Of a stretch of 64,000 nt of DNA, positions 17,962 to 28,100 are shown in pieces. The first letter of the stretch is position 1. Each line of letters starts with the position of its first letter. Under the pieces are notes generated by a model. It did not search any database and had not been told where the DNA came from. It worked only from the letters and a program-made list of their open reading frames with translations. Source of the stretch: Cyanobacteria bacterium FACHB-502 (GTDB lineage: Bacteria > Cyanobacteriota > Cyanobacteriia > Elainellales > Elainellaceae); contig JACJNZ010000055.1 of assembly GCA_014695325.1 (NCBI GenBank), forward strand, positions 248,001 through 312,000, written 5' to 3'. Position numbers and translations under genes: made by a program.

Positions 17962-18825
17962 TTAAAGGCGGTTGATTAGGGTGATGGGGGTTTGTTTGAT
18001 GTCGTCTTCGAGGGGGCGAATTTTGGCAACGAGCTGAATGAACTGGTCATAGTTAGGAAGTTTGCCGATCGATAAGTAGCCCGCATCAGAAACAATATCG
18101 GAAGGAGCTTCGAGCATTGCCTGCTGAATCTGCTGCTGAAGGGCAGGATCAAGGCTGGGGTTAATCAGCACGACTCCGGGAGGAATCCAGCGGCTTTTGT
18201 GCAGGACGCGGAAGGGGGTGGTGGGGAATTCTCGGTGATATTGCTCGAAGTCTTTTTCAGAGAGGGCAACGACATCAACGGATTGATCGTTGAGCCAGGT
18301 TAGGGCATCTTTGGGCGTTGGGGCAAACTTAACTCCGGCAAGGGTCAGCCCATATAGATCATACAGGGGCAGATAGTAGCCTGCGGCAGAGCCAGGTTGT
18401 CCAAGGGCGACGGTTTTTTGGGAGATGTCAGCGATCGCTTGCATCGGGCTATCTGCGCGCACAATCAAAAACGAGCGCTGCGTGTTGCTCAAGCCTTCGA
18501 GCGGAAACAGGGGTTTATACTGCTGTTCTCGAATCGCGATCGCTGCCAGACCGGGTGGGGCAAAAACCACATCCCATCGTTGACCTGTTACCTGATCGAT
18601 CGCCTGGAGTTCGTTATAGGCAGGTTCAAGCTGGATAACTGCTTTGGTACGTTCTGCCAGATATTCCTGAAACCGCTCGTACTTTGCGGTCGAAGTTGCG
18701 ATTTCGCCATAGCTGACCATGCCGATCGTAATTTCTTCAGACAGCACCGACTGATTGCCGCTACAGCTTGCGACGATTAGCCCCAGCAGGAAGCACAGAA
18801 CCAGACGAACCAGACGTGATCTCAT
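17962..18825 (-). CDS. PhnD-like periplasmic binding lipoprotein
   Basis: 287 residues. The signal peptide ends in a lipobox (LIVASC, Cys21). The body has the phosphate/phosphite/phosphonate binding-protein fold: ITIGMVSYGEIATSTAKYER, YNELQAIDQVTGQRWDVVFA, VALGQPGSAAGYYLPLYDLY and VVALSEKDFEQYHREFP. No ABC permease or ATPase gene is adjacent; the neighbour is the Tll0287/HAMP sensor 19 bp downstream. So it is better read as the ligand-binding half of a sensory system than as a transporter part. Real ligand unknown. Confidence 0.88.
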   Translation of the reverse strand: MRSRLVRLVLCFLLGLIVASCSGNQSVLSEEITIGMVSYGEIATSTAKYERFQEYLAERTKAVIQLEPAYNELQAIDQVTGQRWDVVFAPPGLAAIAIREQQYKPLFPLEGLSNTQRSFLIVRADSPMQAIADISQKTVALGQPGSAAGYYLPLYDLYGLTLAGVKFAPTPKDALTWLNDQSVDVVALSEKDFEQYHREFPTTPFRVLHKSRWIPPGVVLINPSLDPALQQQIQQAMLEAPSDIVSDAGYLSIGKLPNYDQFIQLVAKIRPLEDDIKQTPITLINRL

Positions 18826-18855
18826 ACTCCAAACTCCAGGTAGAGCGCAGATGAA

Positions 18856-20472
18856 CTAGGATGAAACACCAAAATCAGAGCGAGACAGAGCCGCATCGGG
18901 CGATGAGAAATTGCTGAGCGTGGCAAATAAACCGCCTGTCCCAAAGCCTGCTGCCGATCGATTTTCGTTGTAGTAGAGATTACCGGACGAGCGAACGTAG
19001 GTGATCAGGGCGTTGCTGTTCTGTGCCCTGGTTTCGTTTCTGACGGTAGCAAAAGAAATTCTTCTGTCCAGTTGAGTAAAGGTCGTGCGATCGAGAACAA
19101 TTTTATCTTTACCGCGCCTAAAATCTGTAATCACATCAACACCCATTGTCACTGCATTAAACGGACTGTTGATATCAAATATGAATCGGTCTTTACCGCT
19201 CCCACCCGTGAGTTGATCATTGCCTCCGCCACCTGTGAGCCGATCGCGCCCTCTTTTTCCGAAGATGTAGTCATTTTCTAATCCTCCAACAAGAATGTCA
19301 GGGGCATCTGTACCCATAAGGATTTTTTCATTATCAACAACGGTCAGGGTGGTTTGGGTTGTTGCACCTAAAGTCGCTCCTCCGGTTGGGTTGGTTAGCG
19401 TGAAGAGAGCAGTTTCGTTGCCTTCCACCAGGATGTCATTAACAATGGGCACGCTGACAACTTGTTGAGTTTCTCCGTTAGCAAAATTAACCGTTAGCGG
19501 AGCTGCAAGATTATAGTCAAGCAAGTTTTGGGCAGTGCCACCAGTTGAGTTGAGCTGAACACTCACTGCGCCACTGCTGCCGCCTGTGCGAGTCAGAGTA
19601 ATGCTAGCCGTTCCGTCTGCTTCATTCACTTGAATCGTATTTGAACCAAACTGAATTTGACCAGAGTTTGGAGGGGCAATGTCATTATCAACAATGGTCA
19701 ATGTGGTTTGGGTTGTTGCGCCTAGAGTCGCTCCTCCGGTTGGGTTAGCGAGTGCAAAAAGAGCAGTTTCATTTCCTTCCACCAATGCATCATTAACAAT
19801 GGGAACACTGATAACTCGCTGGGTTTCTCCATTAGCAAAGTTAACGGTCAGTGGAGCTGCAAGATTATAGTCAAGCGAGTTTTGGGCAGTGCCACCGGTT
19901 GAATTGAGCTGAACACTCACTGCACCACTGCTGCCACCTGTACGAGTCAGAGTAATGCTAGCTGTTCCGGCTGCTTCATTCACTTGAATCGCATTTGAAC
20001 CAAACTGAATTTGACCCGGAGGAGGAGTATCCAGCACGACGTTGAACGCATAGGCTGTGTTTGCTCCAGTTTCCTGATACCACACTGAGTAAGTGCCCGG
20101 ACCAAGCTGACCTGTTCCAGCAGGACCAGCCGCCACTCCTACCGATGGCTCAAGCAAGTCTTGCCCTATCTCATCGGTATCAATTAACTTGCTCACCGAA
20201 AAAGTACTCGCGTCTGTGAGTGAAGGGAACGCGCTACCCGGAGTTAGAGCAAAGTAGGAGTTGCTTGCTCCGCTATAGCTCTGTAAACCAATCGCAGTGA
20301 CCGTAGAGCCAGCAGGAACCACAAACGTAAAGAAATCTCGATCGCCTGGCGGATTGCCCCCGCCTATTGTGGTTCCGGTAATCACGTTAGAGCCGGGAGA
20401 CAGAGCGATATTCGTTGGTACTGCCGAATTACTAGACAAATCCCCATTAATAGCTTCGTTATAGTCTGTCAT
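18856..20472 (-). CDS. Calx-beta and RTX calcium-binding surface protein
   Basis: 538 residues without a classical signal peptide, as expected for type I secretion. Residues 1-150 form a pre-peptidase-like beta domain (DRDFFTFVVPAGSTVTAIGL, GTYSVWYQETGAN). Two nearly identical Calx-beta domains follow at 153-264 and 271-382. Residues about 386-435 hold hemolysin-type nonapeptide repeats (GGLENDYIFGKRGRDRLTGG, GGNDQLTGGSGKDRF), and the C-terminal 100 residues are the usual export-associated tail. Likely role is a secreted or surface adhesin that folds on binding Ca2+. No secretion gene is adjacent. Confidence 0.9.
   Translation of the reverse strand: MTDYNEAINGDLSSNSAVPTNIALSPGSNVITGTTIGGGNPPGDRDFFTFVVPAGSTVTAIGLQSYSGASNSYFALTPGSAFPSLTDASTFSVSKLIDTDEIGQDLLEPSVGVAAGPAGTGQLGPGTYSVWYQETGANTAYAFNVVLDTPPPGQIQFGSNAIQVNEAAGTASITLTRTGGSSGAVSVQLNSTGGTAQNSLDYNLAAPLTVNFANGETQRVISVPIVNDALVEGNETALFALANPTGGATLGATTQTTLTIVDNDIAPPNSGQIQFGSNTIQVNEADGTASITLTRTGGSSGAVSVQLNSTGGTAQNLLDYNLAAPLTVNFANGETQQVVSVPIVNDILVEGNETALFTLTNPTGGATLGATTQTTLTVVDNEKILMGTDAPDILVGGLENDYIFGKRGRDRLTGGGGNDQLTGGSGKDRFIFDINSPFNAVTMGVDVITDFRRGKDKIVLDRTTFTQLDRRISFATVRNETRAQNSNALITYVRSSGNLYYNENRSAAGFGTGGLFATLSNFSSPDAALSRSDFGVSS
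19327..20016 (-). repeat. Two near-identical Calx-beta coding repeats
   Basis: Copies at 19681-20016 and 19327-19662, offset by 354 bp, encode 112-residue domains differing at only a handful of positions (for example QNSLDY versus QNLLDY). The DNA copies are also closely similar, which points to a recent internal duplication. Confidence 0.85.
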
Positions 20473-20834
20473 TTTCTTTCACCTGTTTAGATCATTTTGC
20501 CAATGAAGCGATGTACAGGAAATTAAGCAAGAATCTGTTAAGAGAAAATACATTAAGCGAAATAGACTGCACGAAAGAGTAAAAACGATCGGCTTAATGG
20601 GTAGATGAACAGCTAATTGACAAGCCGTAAATGACTGAAGCACAAAACAATGAACTTATATTGGTTGAATCAAGGAATGCGATCGCAAACCAGGAGGAAA
20701 AGATTTTTCAGAGACGATCGCAAACCACTAGCAAGCACATTAAGCAGTGAAACAATCTGAAGCCGAGAACACCAGAGGGAAAACGATTTCAATCAAACAC
20801 ACGACTGCCGAACCCATCTAAAAGCAACATCAAA
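20473..20834. other. Intergenic gap upstream of the RTX gene
   Basis: 362 bp between the RTX gene start and the end of the FHA operon. It contains two copies of GCGATCGCAAACCA-like sequence (near 20680 and 20716) and AT-rich sequence; no gene or RNA seen. Confidence 0.5.
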
Positions 20835-21281
20835 CTAAGCTCTCCGCCATTTGCCCATCCATTCACCACCGCGAAATCGCCAGCGCGGAAACAGCAGGCG
20901 CATCACCATCCAGGAGGTGAGATAGACCGCCAGCCAAACTGCGCCATAGTGCAGCACAAATGGTCTGAAGTGAAAAGCAGCGCGATCGAGATGGGGCAAA
21001 ATATCAACTTGAAACAGAATTGCAATCAAAATTCCTTCGGCAATGCCCGCGAAAAACTGAAGCAGTCCGGGCCAGTCGTGATCCCAAAGATATTGCTGCA
21101 AAAAGTTATACAGCACGTCCCAGGCTAAGCCAATGATGCCGACGTAGAGCAGCACCCAGTAATAGATTGAGCCTGCCGGAGTGCCCGCCCAGCCTGAAGC
21201 AAAAATCCAGGTGACGAGTAAGCCGATCGTGCAAAGGAGGAAGATTCGAGTTTGCCAGCGTCCGTAAAGGGTGGGGGTCAT
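20835..21281 (-). CDS. Hypothetical membrane protein, last gene of FHA operon
   Basis: 148 residues with four predicted membrane spans (about 12-30, 39-60, 72-92, 108-130) and a basic C-tail (PRWRFRGGEWMGKWRRA). No recognised family. It lies 132 bp downstream of the FHA-oxidoreductase gene on the same strand, so it may be its membrane partner; that link rests on position only. Confidence 0.7.
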   Translation of the reverse strand: MTPTLYGRWQTRIFLLCTIGLLVTWIFASGWAGTPAGSIYYWVLLYVGIIGLAWDVLYNFLQQYLWDHDWPGLLQFFAGIAEGILIAILFQVDILPHLDRAAFHFRPFVLHYGAVWLAVYLTSWMVMRLLFPRWRFRGGEWMGKWRRA

Positions 21282-21413
21282 AGGAGGAGGGAGGTAGAAG
21301 ATAGCAGGGGAGTAGGGATGGGGGCAAGCTTTGCTGTTTGTTCTGGAAATTTTGGGAGAACTGGGTTGCTGAACCTGCCCGTTTAAGCCTGAGGGAGGAG
21401 GAATTTAGAGAAA

Positions 21414-23477
21414 TTAAGGGGATTGGTTGCCGAGCCATCGGAGCCATTGCACGATCGAGTTAAGGCCTTCGATGTAGTGAACTCCGGGAGCGCGGTGGCG
21501 AGCAAGGGATTCGATCGAGCGATGAGCAGCGTACTGCAAGCCTAGAAACGTATCGACGGGGGCGTAGGGTCCACCAAGGGTAATCACGCCTGCCGCGTAC
21601 ATTTTGGCGCGATCGTTCCGCATTTGCTGAATCTCGAAATCGTTGGCAACGTTCAGCCGTTTTTGCGGATTGAGATCCAAGTTGTAATGGGTGATCAAAT
21701 CATTCAGCAGGGGGTGTTCTTTGGGATCGGAGATCAGTCCGGTACAGTCAATCACAAAGTCTGCTTCGATTTTGTCGATGCCGTCGTAGTCGCGGCTGCG
21801 GATGTAGGTCATCACTTTGCCGTCGGGACTGCGATCGACCTTATCCACTTGACCAAACTTGATCGTGTACCAGCCTTCCTGTAAGCCTTGCTTGATCGTG
21901 CGTCGCCAGGGTCCACGACTGGCAGTGGTGGTTCCGCCCCAGGCCGTTAGCAGTTCGCGTCGACGAAGGGGGTCGGCAGCTTCCAGCATCGATCGCATAT
22001 CGCCACCCCAGGTTCCTTTGGGCCAGTTAAAGGGCTGAAACTCCCAGTGGTTTTCGACTTTGCGCTTTGCCCGTTCAAATTTGTTGCCCGAACGCGGCGA
22101 TCGGCTCAGATGAACCACCGCAATGCGCGGATTCACTTTACGGGCTTTGGCAATGCGATCCATGATTTGCGACCCCACAATACCAAATCCGCGAATTACT
22201 AGCGTCCCGCCTTTACGTTCGAGCTGCTCAAACACATGATCGTGTGGCTCGTAGCCATGTACCACTGATTTTGTATCGCCTGTGCGTTCGCGGTATTCTT
22301 GCAGATCGTCTAGCAGTTTGATTGCCGGATAACCCGTGCAAAGATGCACATACTTTGCCAACAAAAAGCGATAGTCGGGTGCGCCGGGAGGTCGGGTAGC
22401 CGAGTAAGCGATCGCATAGCGTCCGTCTTCGGTTTTGCGAATGCTGCGAATACTGCCATAGCGCACCATCCGATCCCAGCCAATCCGCTCAGCTTCTCGA
22501 TCCATTGATTTGAACACATTATCCGCGATCGGCGTATAGGTATCTGCCGCGACGGGTTCTGCAAACACCTGCCATAGATAGCCCAGTGCTGCACCTACTC
22601 GACCGGAGAAGGTATCGCGCCATGCCTCACGCAATGCGTATCCAGGGAAACCCCAGATATTATCTGGGCAAGAATCTGAACCCGATCGAATTCGCTTATA
22701 GCGGGGAATTTGGCAGTTATTCAGCAGGGTTGCGTAGCGTCCGTAGGGTTTTTTCTGAATGCTGAGAACGGCAATGCGATCGGGCTTCACGCCTGAAACT
22801 CGCAGCGTATCCACCCAAACAAACGATCCCATTCCACCACCGAGAGCTGCATAATCAATTTCCTCAACTGGATAACCCGTGGCGTGCAGCGCAGAAATCG
22901 AAACCCGATCGGCGGCAAACACGTCGGCGGGAGGAAACACATTGCGCGTCGTCACCGTAGGACGAGACGGAGTCACGTTCGATTCAACGCGAGATTCAAT
23001 GCGATCGGTTTCTGGATTAAAGATAATGGTCGAGAGTCGCGCTGGGGCTGGGGGAACCGGAATGGAAGCTTCCTGCGGATTAATAATAATCGTAGACTGG
23101 GGGGCAGCAAGCGGTGGATTAATGACTTGAGTCGGAGCAGCAAGGCGAGCAAACGCGATGGTGATCAGATAAGCACCAATTTGCAGCCTGTCGCCCGGAT
23201 AGAGCCGGAGCCGATCACGGGAGATAGACTGTCCATTCACGCTGGAGCCGTTGGTGCTGCGATCTTCATAGATGACCTGTCCTTCGACTTCGAACAGCAA
23301 GCCGTGATACCGCGAAACTTCGTGATCTGCGTTGAGCAGCAGTAGCGGAAAAACGGGCTGGTCGTCCAGCATTGCGGGCAAAAAGGGCTGGTCTCGTCCG
23401 ATCGCGATCGGCAAGCGTGCAATTTGCTGCTGAGGCTCTGAAGTAACAGGATCATTCCAGGTTAGTTGGATTTCCAT
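21414..23477 (-). CDS. FHA domain fused to FAD/NAD(P)-binding oxidoreductase-like protein
   Basis: 687 residues. Residues about 20-110 are an FHA phosphothreonine-binding domain with the expected GR (27-28), SRYH (55-58) and STNGSSVNG (74-82). A Pro/Thr linker follows. From about 200 there is a large flavoprotein-like region: GGGMGSF at 213-219, TGYPA near 381-385, a second dinucleotide-binding turn RGFGIVGS at 429-436, and DFVIDCTGL further on. These features fit FAD/NAD(P)-dependent oxidoreductases of the lysine/ornithine monooxygenase type, but the first glycine motif is not a textbook GxGxxG. The fusion suggests a redox enzyme recruited or switched by Thr phosphorylation. The second FHA gene is 36 bp upstream. 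Confidence 0.8.
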   Translation of the reverse strand: MEIQLTWNDPVTSEPQQQIARLPIAIGRDQPFLPAMLDDQPVFPLLLLNADHEVSRYHGLLFEVEGQVIYEDRSTNGSSVNGQSISRDRLRLYPGDRLQIGAYLITIAFARLAAPTQVINPPLAAPQSTIIINPQEASIPVPPAPARLSTIIFNPETDRIESRVESNVTPSRPTVTTRNVFPPADVFAADRVSISALHATGYPVEEIDYAALGGGMGSFVWVDTLRVSGVKPDRIAVLSIQKKPYGRYATLLNNCQIPRYKRIRSGSDSCPDNIWGFPGYALREAWRDTFSGRVGAALGYLWQVFAEPVAADTYTPIADNVFKSMDREAERIGWDRMVRYGSIRSIRKTEDGRYAIAYSATRPPGAPDYRFLLAKYVHLCTGYPAIKLLDDLQEYRERTGDTKSVVHGYEPHDHVFEQLERKGGTLVIRGFGIVGSQIMDRIAKARKVNPRIAVVHLSRSPRSGNKFERAKRKVENHWEFQPFNWPKGTWGGDMRSMLEAADPLRRRELLTAWGGTTTASRGPWRRTIKQGLQEGWYTIKFGQVDKVDRSPDGKVMTYIRSRDYDGIDKIEADFVIDCTGLISDPKEHPLLNDLITHYNLDLNPQKRLNVANDFEIQQMRNDRAKMYAAGVITLGGPYAPVDTFLGLQYAAHRSIESLARHRAPGVHYIEGLNSIVQWLRWLGNQSP

Positions 23478-23513
23478 TGCGGTTCACCAAAAAAGGGGGC
23501 GATGAAACGGGGA

Positions 23514-24053
23514 CTATTCTTGTTCAAAAATGAGCGTTGCACCGAGGATGGCACGTCCGCAGACTTCGCAAGTCAGCTTTTTGTAGTCCATCGGGAAAAA
23601 GTGGGACTCTCGGACATTGCTGCATCGCAGGGCATATCGTGATTGAGGCGGACGCGAGGGAGATGCGCTGACTTGAGCAAGCTCTACTTCGATCGTTTTG
23701 ACATGCAGCAGCATCTTGCCCAGCTGAATATGACTGCCCGAATGAATCGGCAACTCCTGACCAATCACAGTCTGTCCGTCTACCAAAACCGGATTGGCGG
23801 CACTGGGGGGCTGACGATCGCGTGTTAAATTTCTTACGCAAAACTGATTGGAACGAGGATCAAAAAAGATTTCTGCATGAAGTCCAGAAACTGTTCTTTC
23901 GATCGCCGTATCAGGATGTTTCAAAACAACATCACATTTTGTTTCATCCCGACCAATCCGAATTGATCCCGGCTCCTTTGTGTTTTCAGTTGGCGACAGC
24001 GTTTGAGAAAGGTTCTGGCTTAAAACGCGCCACTCTAGGGTGAGGTGAGACAT
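23514..24053 (-). CDS. FHA-domain protein with C-terminal Cys motif
   Basis: 179 residues. FHA domain at about 30-118 with SIRIGRDETKCDV, a TVSGLHAEIFF core and a later LVDGQTVIG loop. After a linker, the tail carries LRCSN and LTCEVCG, three cysteines that could hold zinc. No enzymatic domain. First gene of the three-gene FHA operon; its stop is 36 bp from the FHA-oxidoreductase start. It would bind phosphothreonine on a kinase or substrate. The Ser/Thr kinase at 14.2 kb is a possible source of the mark. Confidence 0.85.
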   Translation of the reverse strand: MSHLTLEWRVLSQNLSQTLSPTENTKEPGSIRIGRDETKCDVVLKHPDTAIERTVSGLHAEIFFDPRSNQFCVRNLTRDRQPPSAANPVLVDGQTVIGQELPIHSGSHIQLGKMLLHVKTIEVELAQVSASPSRPPQSRYALRCSNVRESHFFPMDYKKLTCEVCGRAILGATLIFEQE

Positions 24054-25152
24054 AAAACTAAAACCAGTGGAGGCTAAAGAGAATGGACGAACGACGACTC
24101 GAAAAAACGCTCAGAGTTTGCTGTTTTGTACCCGCCCGCTCAATTTCCCACCGTTGGAAAAGTTAAATCTAAATTTGTAGGACAAACTTTCCTCCAAACT
24201 GGAAGCTGAGATGAGAAATGTACTTTTTGATCAAGCAAAGAACCTGATCAAATCAAAACAACAAAATCGATCGTTTTAATCTTTTTGTTTCAAGACATTT
24301 ACACTGCTCGGAAAAATATCTTGCCTGGAAAACATTGAGCTAGAATCGATCGAGTGCCAAAAAACAATTCAGGCAAATGCTTTCGATACAGTGCTTCAAG
24401 CAGAATGTTCCAAGCAAAGCATTTCAAACCAGGGCAGCAAGAAGTTTGCGGACAAGCAATTACTGAACTGCCTTGTTTCGATTAGGAAAATAGACTAATA
24501 ATTGATAGTAAATATACCAATTACTAGACGAATTGATCTAAACGAAAAATGAAACTTTACTCTGGATCTGCTGTTTTTGCGAGGACGATCTATAACATTT
24601 TGTAAACCTTGCAAATCATCATAATCGCAGGAGCCCGGTAAGCCATTCCCCTAAAAGGAAATCTGCTTTACAGAAAACGGTAAGGGGGCTGACGGCTTTT
24701 CGAGCGAGAGAACGGGAGTGAATGTGCTTGATATCCTAAGTAACAATCCCCCCTGCTCCAATTCCGTAAGAAAGGCAGTCGATTTTATAATTTGAACAAT
24801 TTTTTAAGCGATAGATAGAGCCAGAATCCGAACTGGCACTTGGATTAAAAGAAACAATTAAGAAAAACGATCGCCCTCAATTCTCCCTGATTTGGAAGCT
24901 ACTGTTCTGTTGCGGGCAAGCTAAACAAGTTCAGAGAAAATGTTCATGATTGCTGTTACAAAACGCAAACTTCTAGGGATGAGTTGGGGGCGATCGATGA
25001 TTAACGTGCAGTAGAGACATTTACTGTCCTTCGCCCTTTGCAATATCTAGAGTGAGCAATGCCTGTACTCATTGACTGACCACTAGACTACAAAACCCGG
25101 TGGGCAATGCCTTGGGTTATACAGCAAAGCTTAAAGAAGCTGCGATTGAATT
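24054..25152. other. 1.1-kb non-coding region downstream of the rep gene
   Basis: No convincing gene in any frame. The left 150 bp must carry the FHA operon promoter. Around 24631-24700 two CGGTAAG copies and complementary blocks (AGCC with GGCT, CCCCT with AGGGG) end in TTTT, which might fold as a stem-loop RNA or terminator. Near 25050-25115 the words GAGCAATGCCT and GGGCAATGCCT recur. The rest is AT-rich. It could be part of the replicon described to its right. Confidence 0.45.
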
Positions 25153-28100
25153 TCACCTAATGAGCGTTAGTAATTTAATTGCAAGGACTTCATGATGCTG
25201 ATGACTTGCGAGGGAATCGGGCAATAAGGAATCAAGGGCTACATCAACGTTGATTCTATGACGATAAGAATTCAACGAGGATTGCTTTTGGGTTTTTCCT
25301 TGTAACTGGTTTGATCCAGCTTTTGATCGATCGAATTGATCTATATCAGAGGGTGGATCAGGGTCGGCGATCGGAATCATTGAAATCAATGCTGATGTTG
25401 CAGCATGCTGGCTTGCTTCTTTGGTTTCAGTAGTTTCAGTTGCCTGAGCGATCGTCTCTTGCTGCTGCCACTGGGCAAAAATTATGTCTCGTCCGTCTTC
25501 AGGTTGGCGATACTGATAAACTCTCAACCCTCCTCGTCGCCCATCTTGCGCCACATCGCGCCCTACACAGGTTAATTTCAATCCCAGTTTGCCTAACAGC
25601 GCCTGGATAACCTCGATCGGTTTCATTTTGTTTGAAATCGTCAGGTTGAGAATGGTTTTGATGTCGTGACGGTATTGGTTAGCGCGTTCGTAAAGCTGCT
25701 GCACATCGGTATCGGTTGCGCGAACTCGGCGATCGGAATCAAGGAAATTTAGAATGCCTAAAACTCGCAGGGTTTCAACCTGGGCTGTGAGCAGTTTTAC
25801 GTCCTGGAGTGCTACCTTGCCATTGCCGTGATCGAGGTGTTCCTGCAATTCCTTCAGGTCGCGCAACTGCACAAAGCTCAAATCGTGACTCAAGTAATAA
25901 TGCAGTCGAAGCTGAGCGTACCATCCCTCGTCGTCTTTAATTTTTAGCTCTGGCGTTACTGGAATGGGATAGCGTCGCTGCAATTCATGTTTAGTTTGGG
26001 CATAGCGTTCGGCGATCGTCTTCGATCGCTGGTCTTTGAGGCGATTGTATTCTGTAAAAGTCAAATCGGCTGCCCTGGAGATTGCCTGTGCTTCTCTGAG
26101 CCGGCTCTGCTGCTGAATTGCTTTGATTTGTGCAAGGATTTCTGCAATGGTCTGTTTTGCGATCGCCTCATCATTTTGTTCTTGTAACGGTTCGCCTCCA
26201 GACAGTTTCAACACATTGCCTTGGGGGTCTTCCTGAATAATTTGTTCGATCGATTGGGTTTTAGATTTTTCAGTTTGTTGGGAATTAAACTGTTTGGAAT
26301 CGAGTTGCTCGATGTCAGGCTGTTCGGTATCAAATTGCTCAGCATCAAGCGATCGAATGTCAGGTGGCAGGTTCAGGGAATCGTCACTGATTGTGGTAAC
26401 TTTGTGTCCTTCCATGACCAAGCCATTGTGAAACTCGTTGCGATAGCTCCACAGTGATAAGTTGACCCGCGCTGCCATTTTTGCCCAGCTTCGCAATGTA
26501 ATTGGATCAGTCTGGACATCAATATCAAAATCAACTTCTTTCAGTAGCGCAATGTTGTACTTTACCGCTTTCGTTGTGGAATGAATGACATCCTGATAGC
26601 TGCAACTGCCGTTACCGACTTTTCGAGGACCAAAGCGGGCTGCCCAAACCAATCGGGGAACTGGCTCCCGCACCCGTGCTAATGCTTGCCGTGATTCTGT
26701 GTCGGATGTAACGCCCTGAAAGATGCCGAAAACGGCTTGAAAGTGCCCTTTAATATCGATCGAAATTCCCGTTCCGATCGTTGGTGTTGCCAGCACAATA
26801 TCGTAGGTGGAAATCACCTGATTCAGCCGCTTCAAAATTTCATAGGCAGGATGTAAAGGGTCGGCAACGCTCTCGGAGTCAATGCGAAGAATGCGCTTGT
26901 GTGGGTAGCAGGATTGCAAATAGGTTTCGAGGTTTTTAGAACTCCATTTGCCGCTGACCTTTTGGGAATCTACTGCAATATAAACTGCGCCCTTCTGGAT
27001 AAACTCGCTCACCTGAGACAGCAGCGGAGCTGGATTTTTGGTGTCGTAAAACGAGACTGCCCATCCGGTTTCTGGCTTCCAGTCATTGACAACAATCCAG
27101 GGATCGATCGATTCATCAACCAATCCTTTCAAATAGTCAATGCTGACATCCGATAAATCGGCATCCTGAGCAATGATCAATCCTCCGCTGCTTAGCACAA
27201 CCTGCACCAGCTCTCGCAGCGTCTCCAGGATTTTGATTCGATGTTGATAGCAAGTGCTGGAGTTGAGAACGTGCCATAACACCTGCTCCACCTCATCTAG
27301 AATGACGATCGCGCCTTTCCAACTCTGTGGGTTAAAGCGTGCCTGAGACGTTGGATGGAGTGAATCAATACAAAGTCCATATCCTGATAAATTTTGTAGA
27401 TTTTGGATCTCCAATCCTTTGATTTCTTCGATCCAATCAATCCCAATATCTTTGCAAATCGCACGTCCGAGCTGAATTCGGTGGCTGATCACCAGCACTT
27501 TGCGTCCGGTGCTTGCTGCTTTTTGAATGAGCGGCTGGAGTGCAGTGGTCTTGCCTGTTCCCTTAGCACTTTTGATGCAGGCTAACCCCGAATCAGGATA
27601 GGGCAGATCGCTCACATAAGGAGTGTTCAGCGCGATCGCCGCAGGATAAGTCAGTGCCCAAAGTCTTGATGCCAGCCAGAACTGAAGCGGCAGCGCAACC
27701 TTATAGAGATCCTCAAAGGATTGCTGCCCGTGCGCGACGATAAAATCATCCACGCCTTTTTGTGAACCGGGCAGCGTGATCACCTGAACCGAGCATCCAG
27801 CAGCATCAAGCAGTGTGCCAAGCTTCGTGATTGCCAGGTTGATATTTTTAATGATCTTGGGCTTGGTTTCGTAGTCAAAGCAAATATAAATCGATCGATC
27901 GACCGTCGCAAAATAAGCCAGTTCGGGAATAAGCTGCTGAGTTTCTTTGCGATAGCCGCTGAAAATTCCTGGCAGGGCGATCGCTGCATATCCCTGCGTC
28001 AACAAGCAACCTGCCTTCTTTTCCCCTTCGGTGACGATAACGGGAATATTCCACTTCCAGACCCAGCACCAGAATCCGCAGGGGCGATCCGCAGGGGTGA

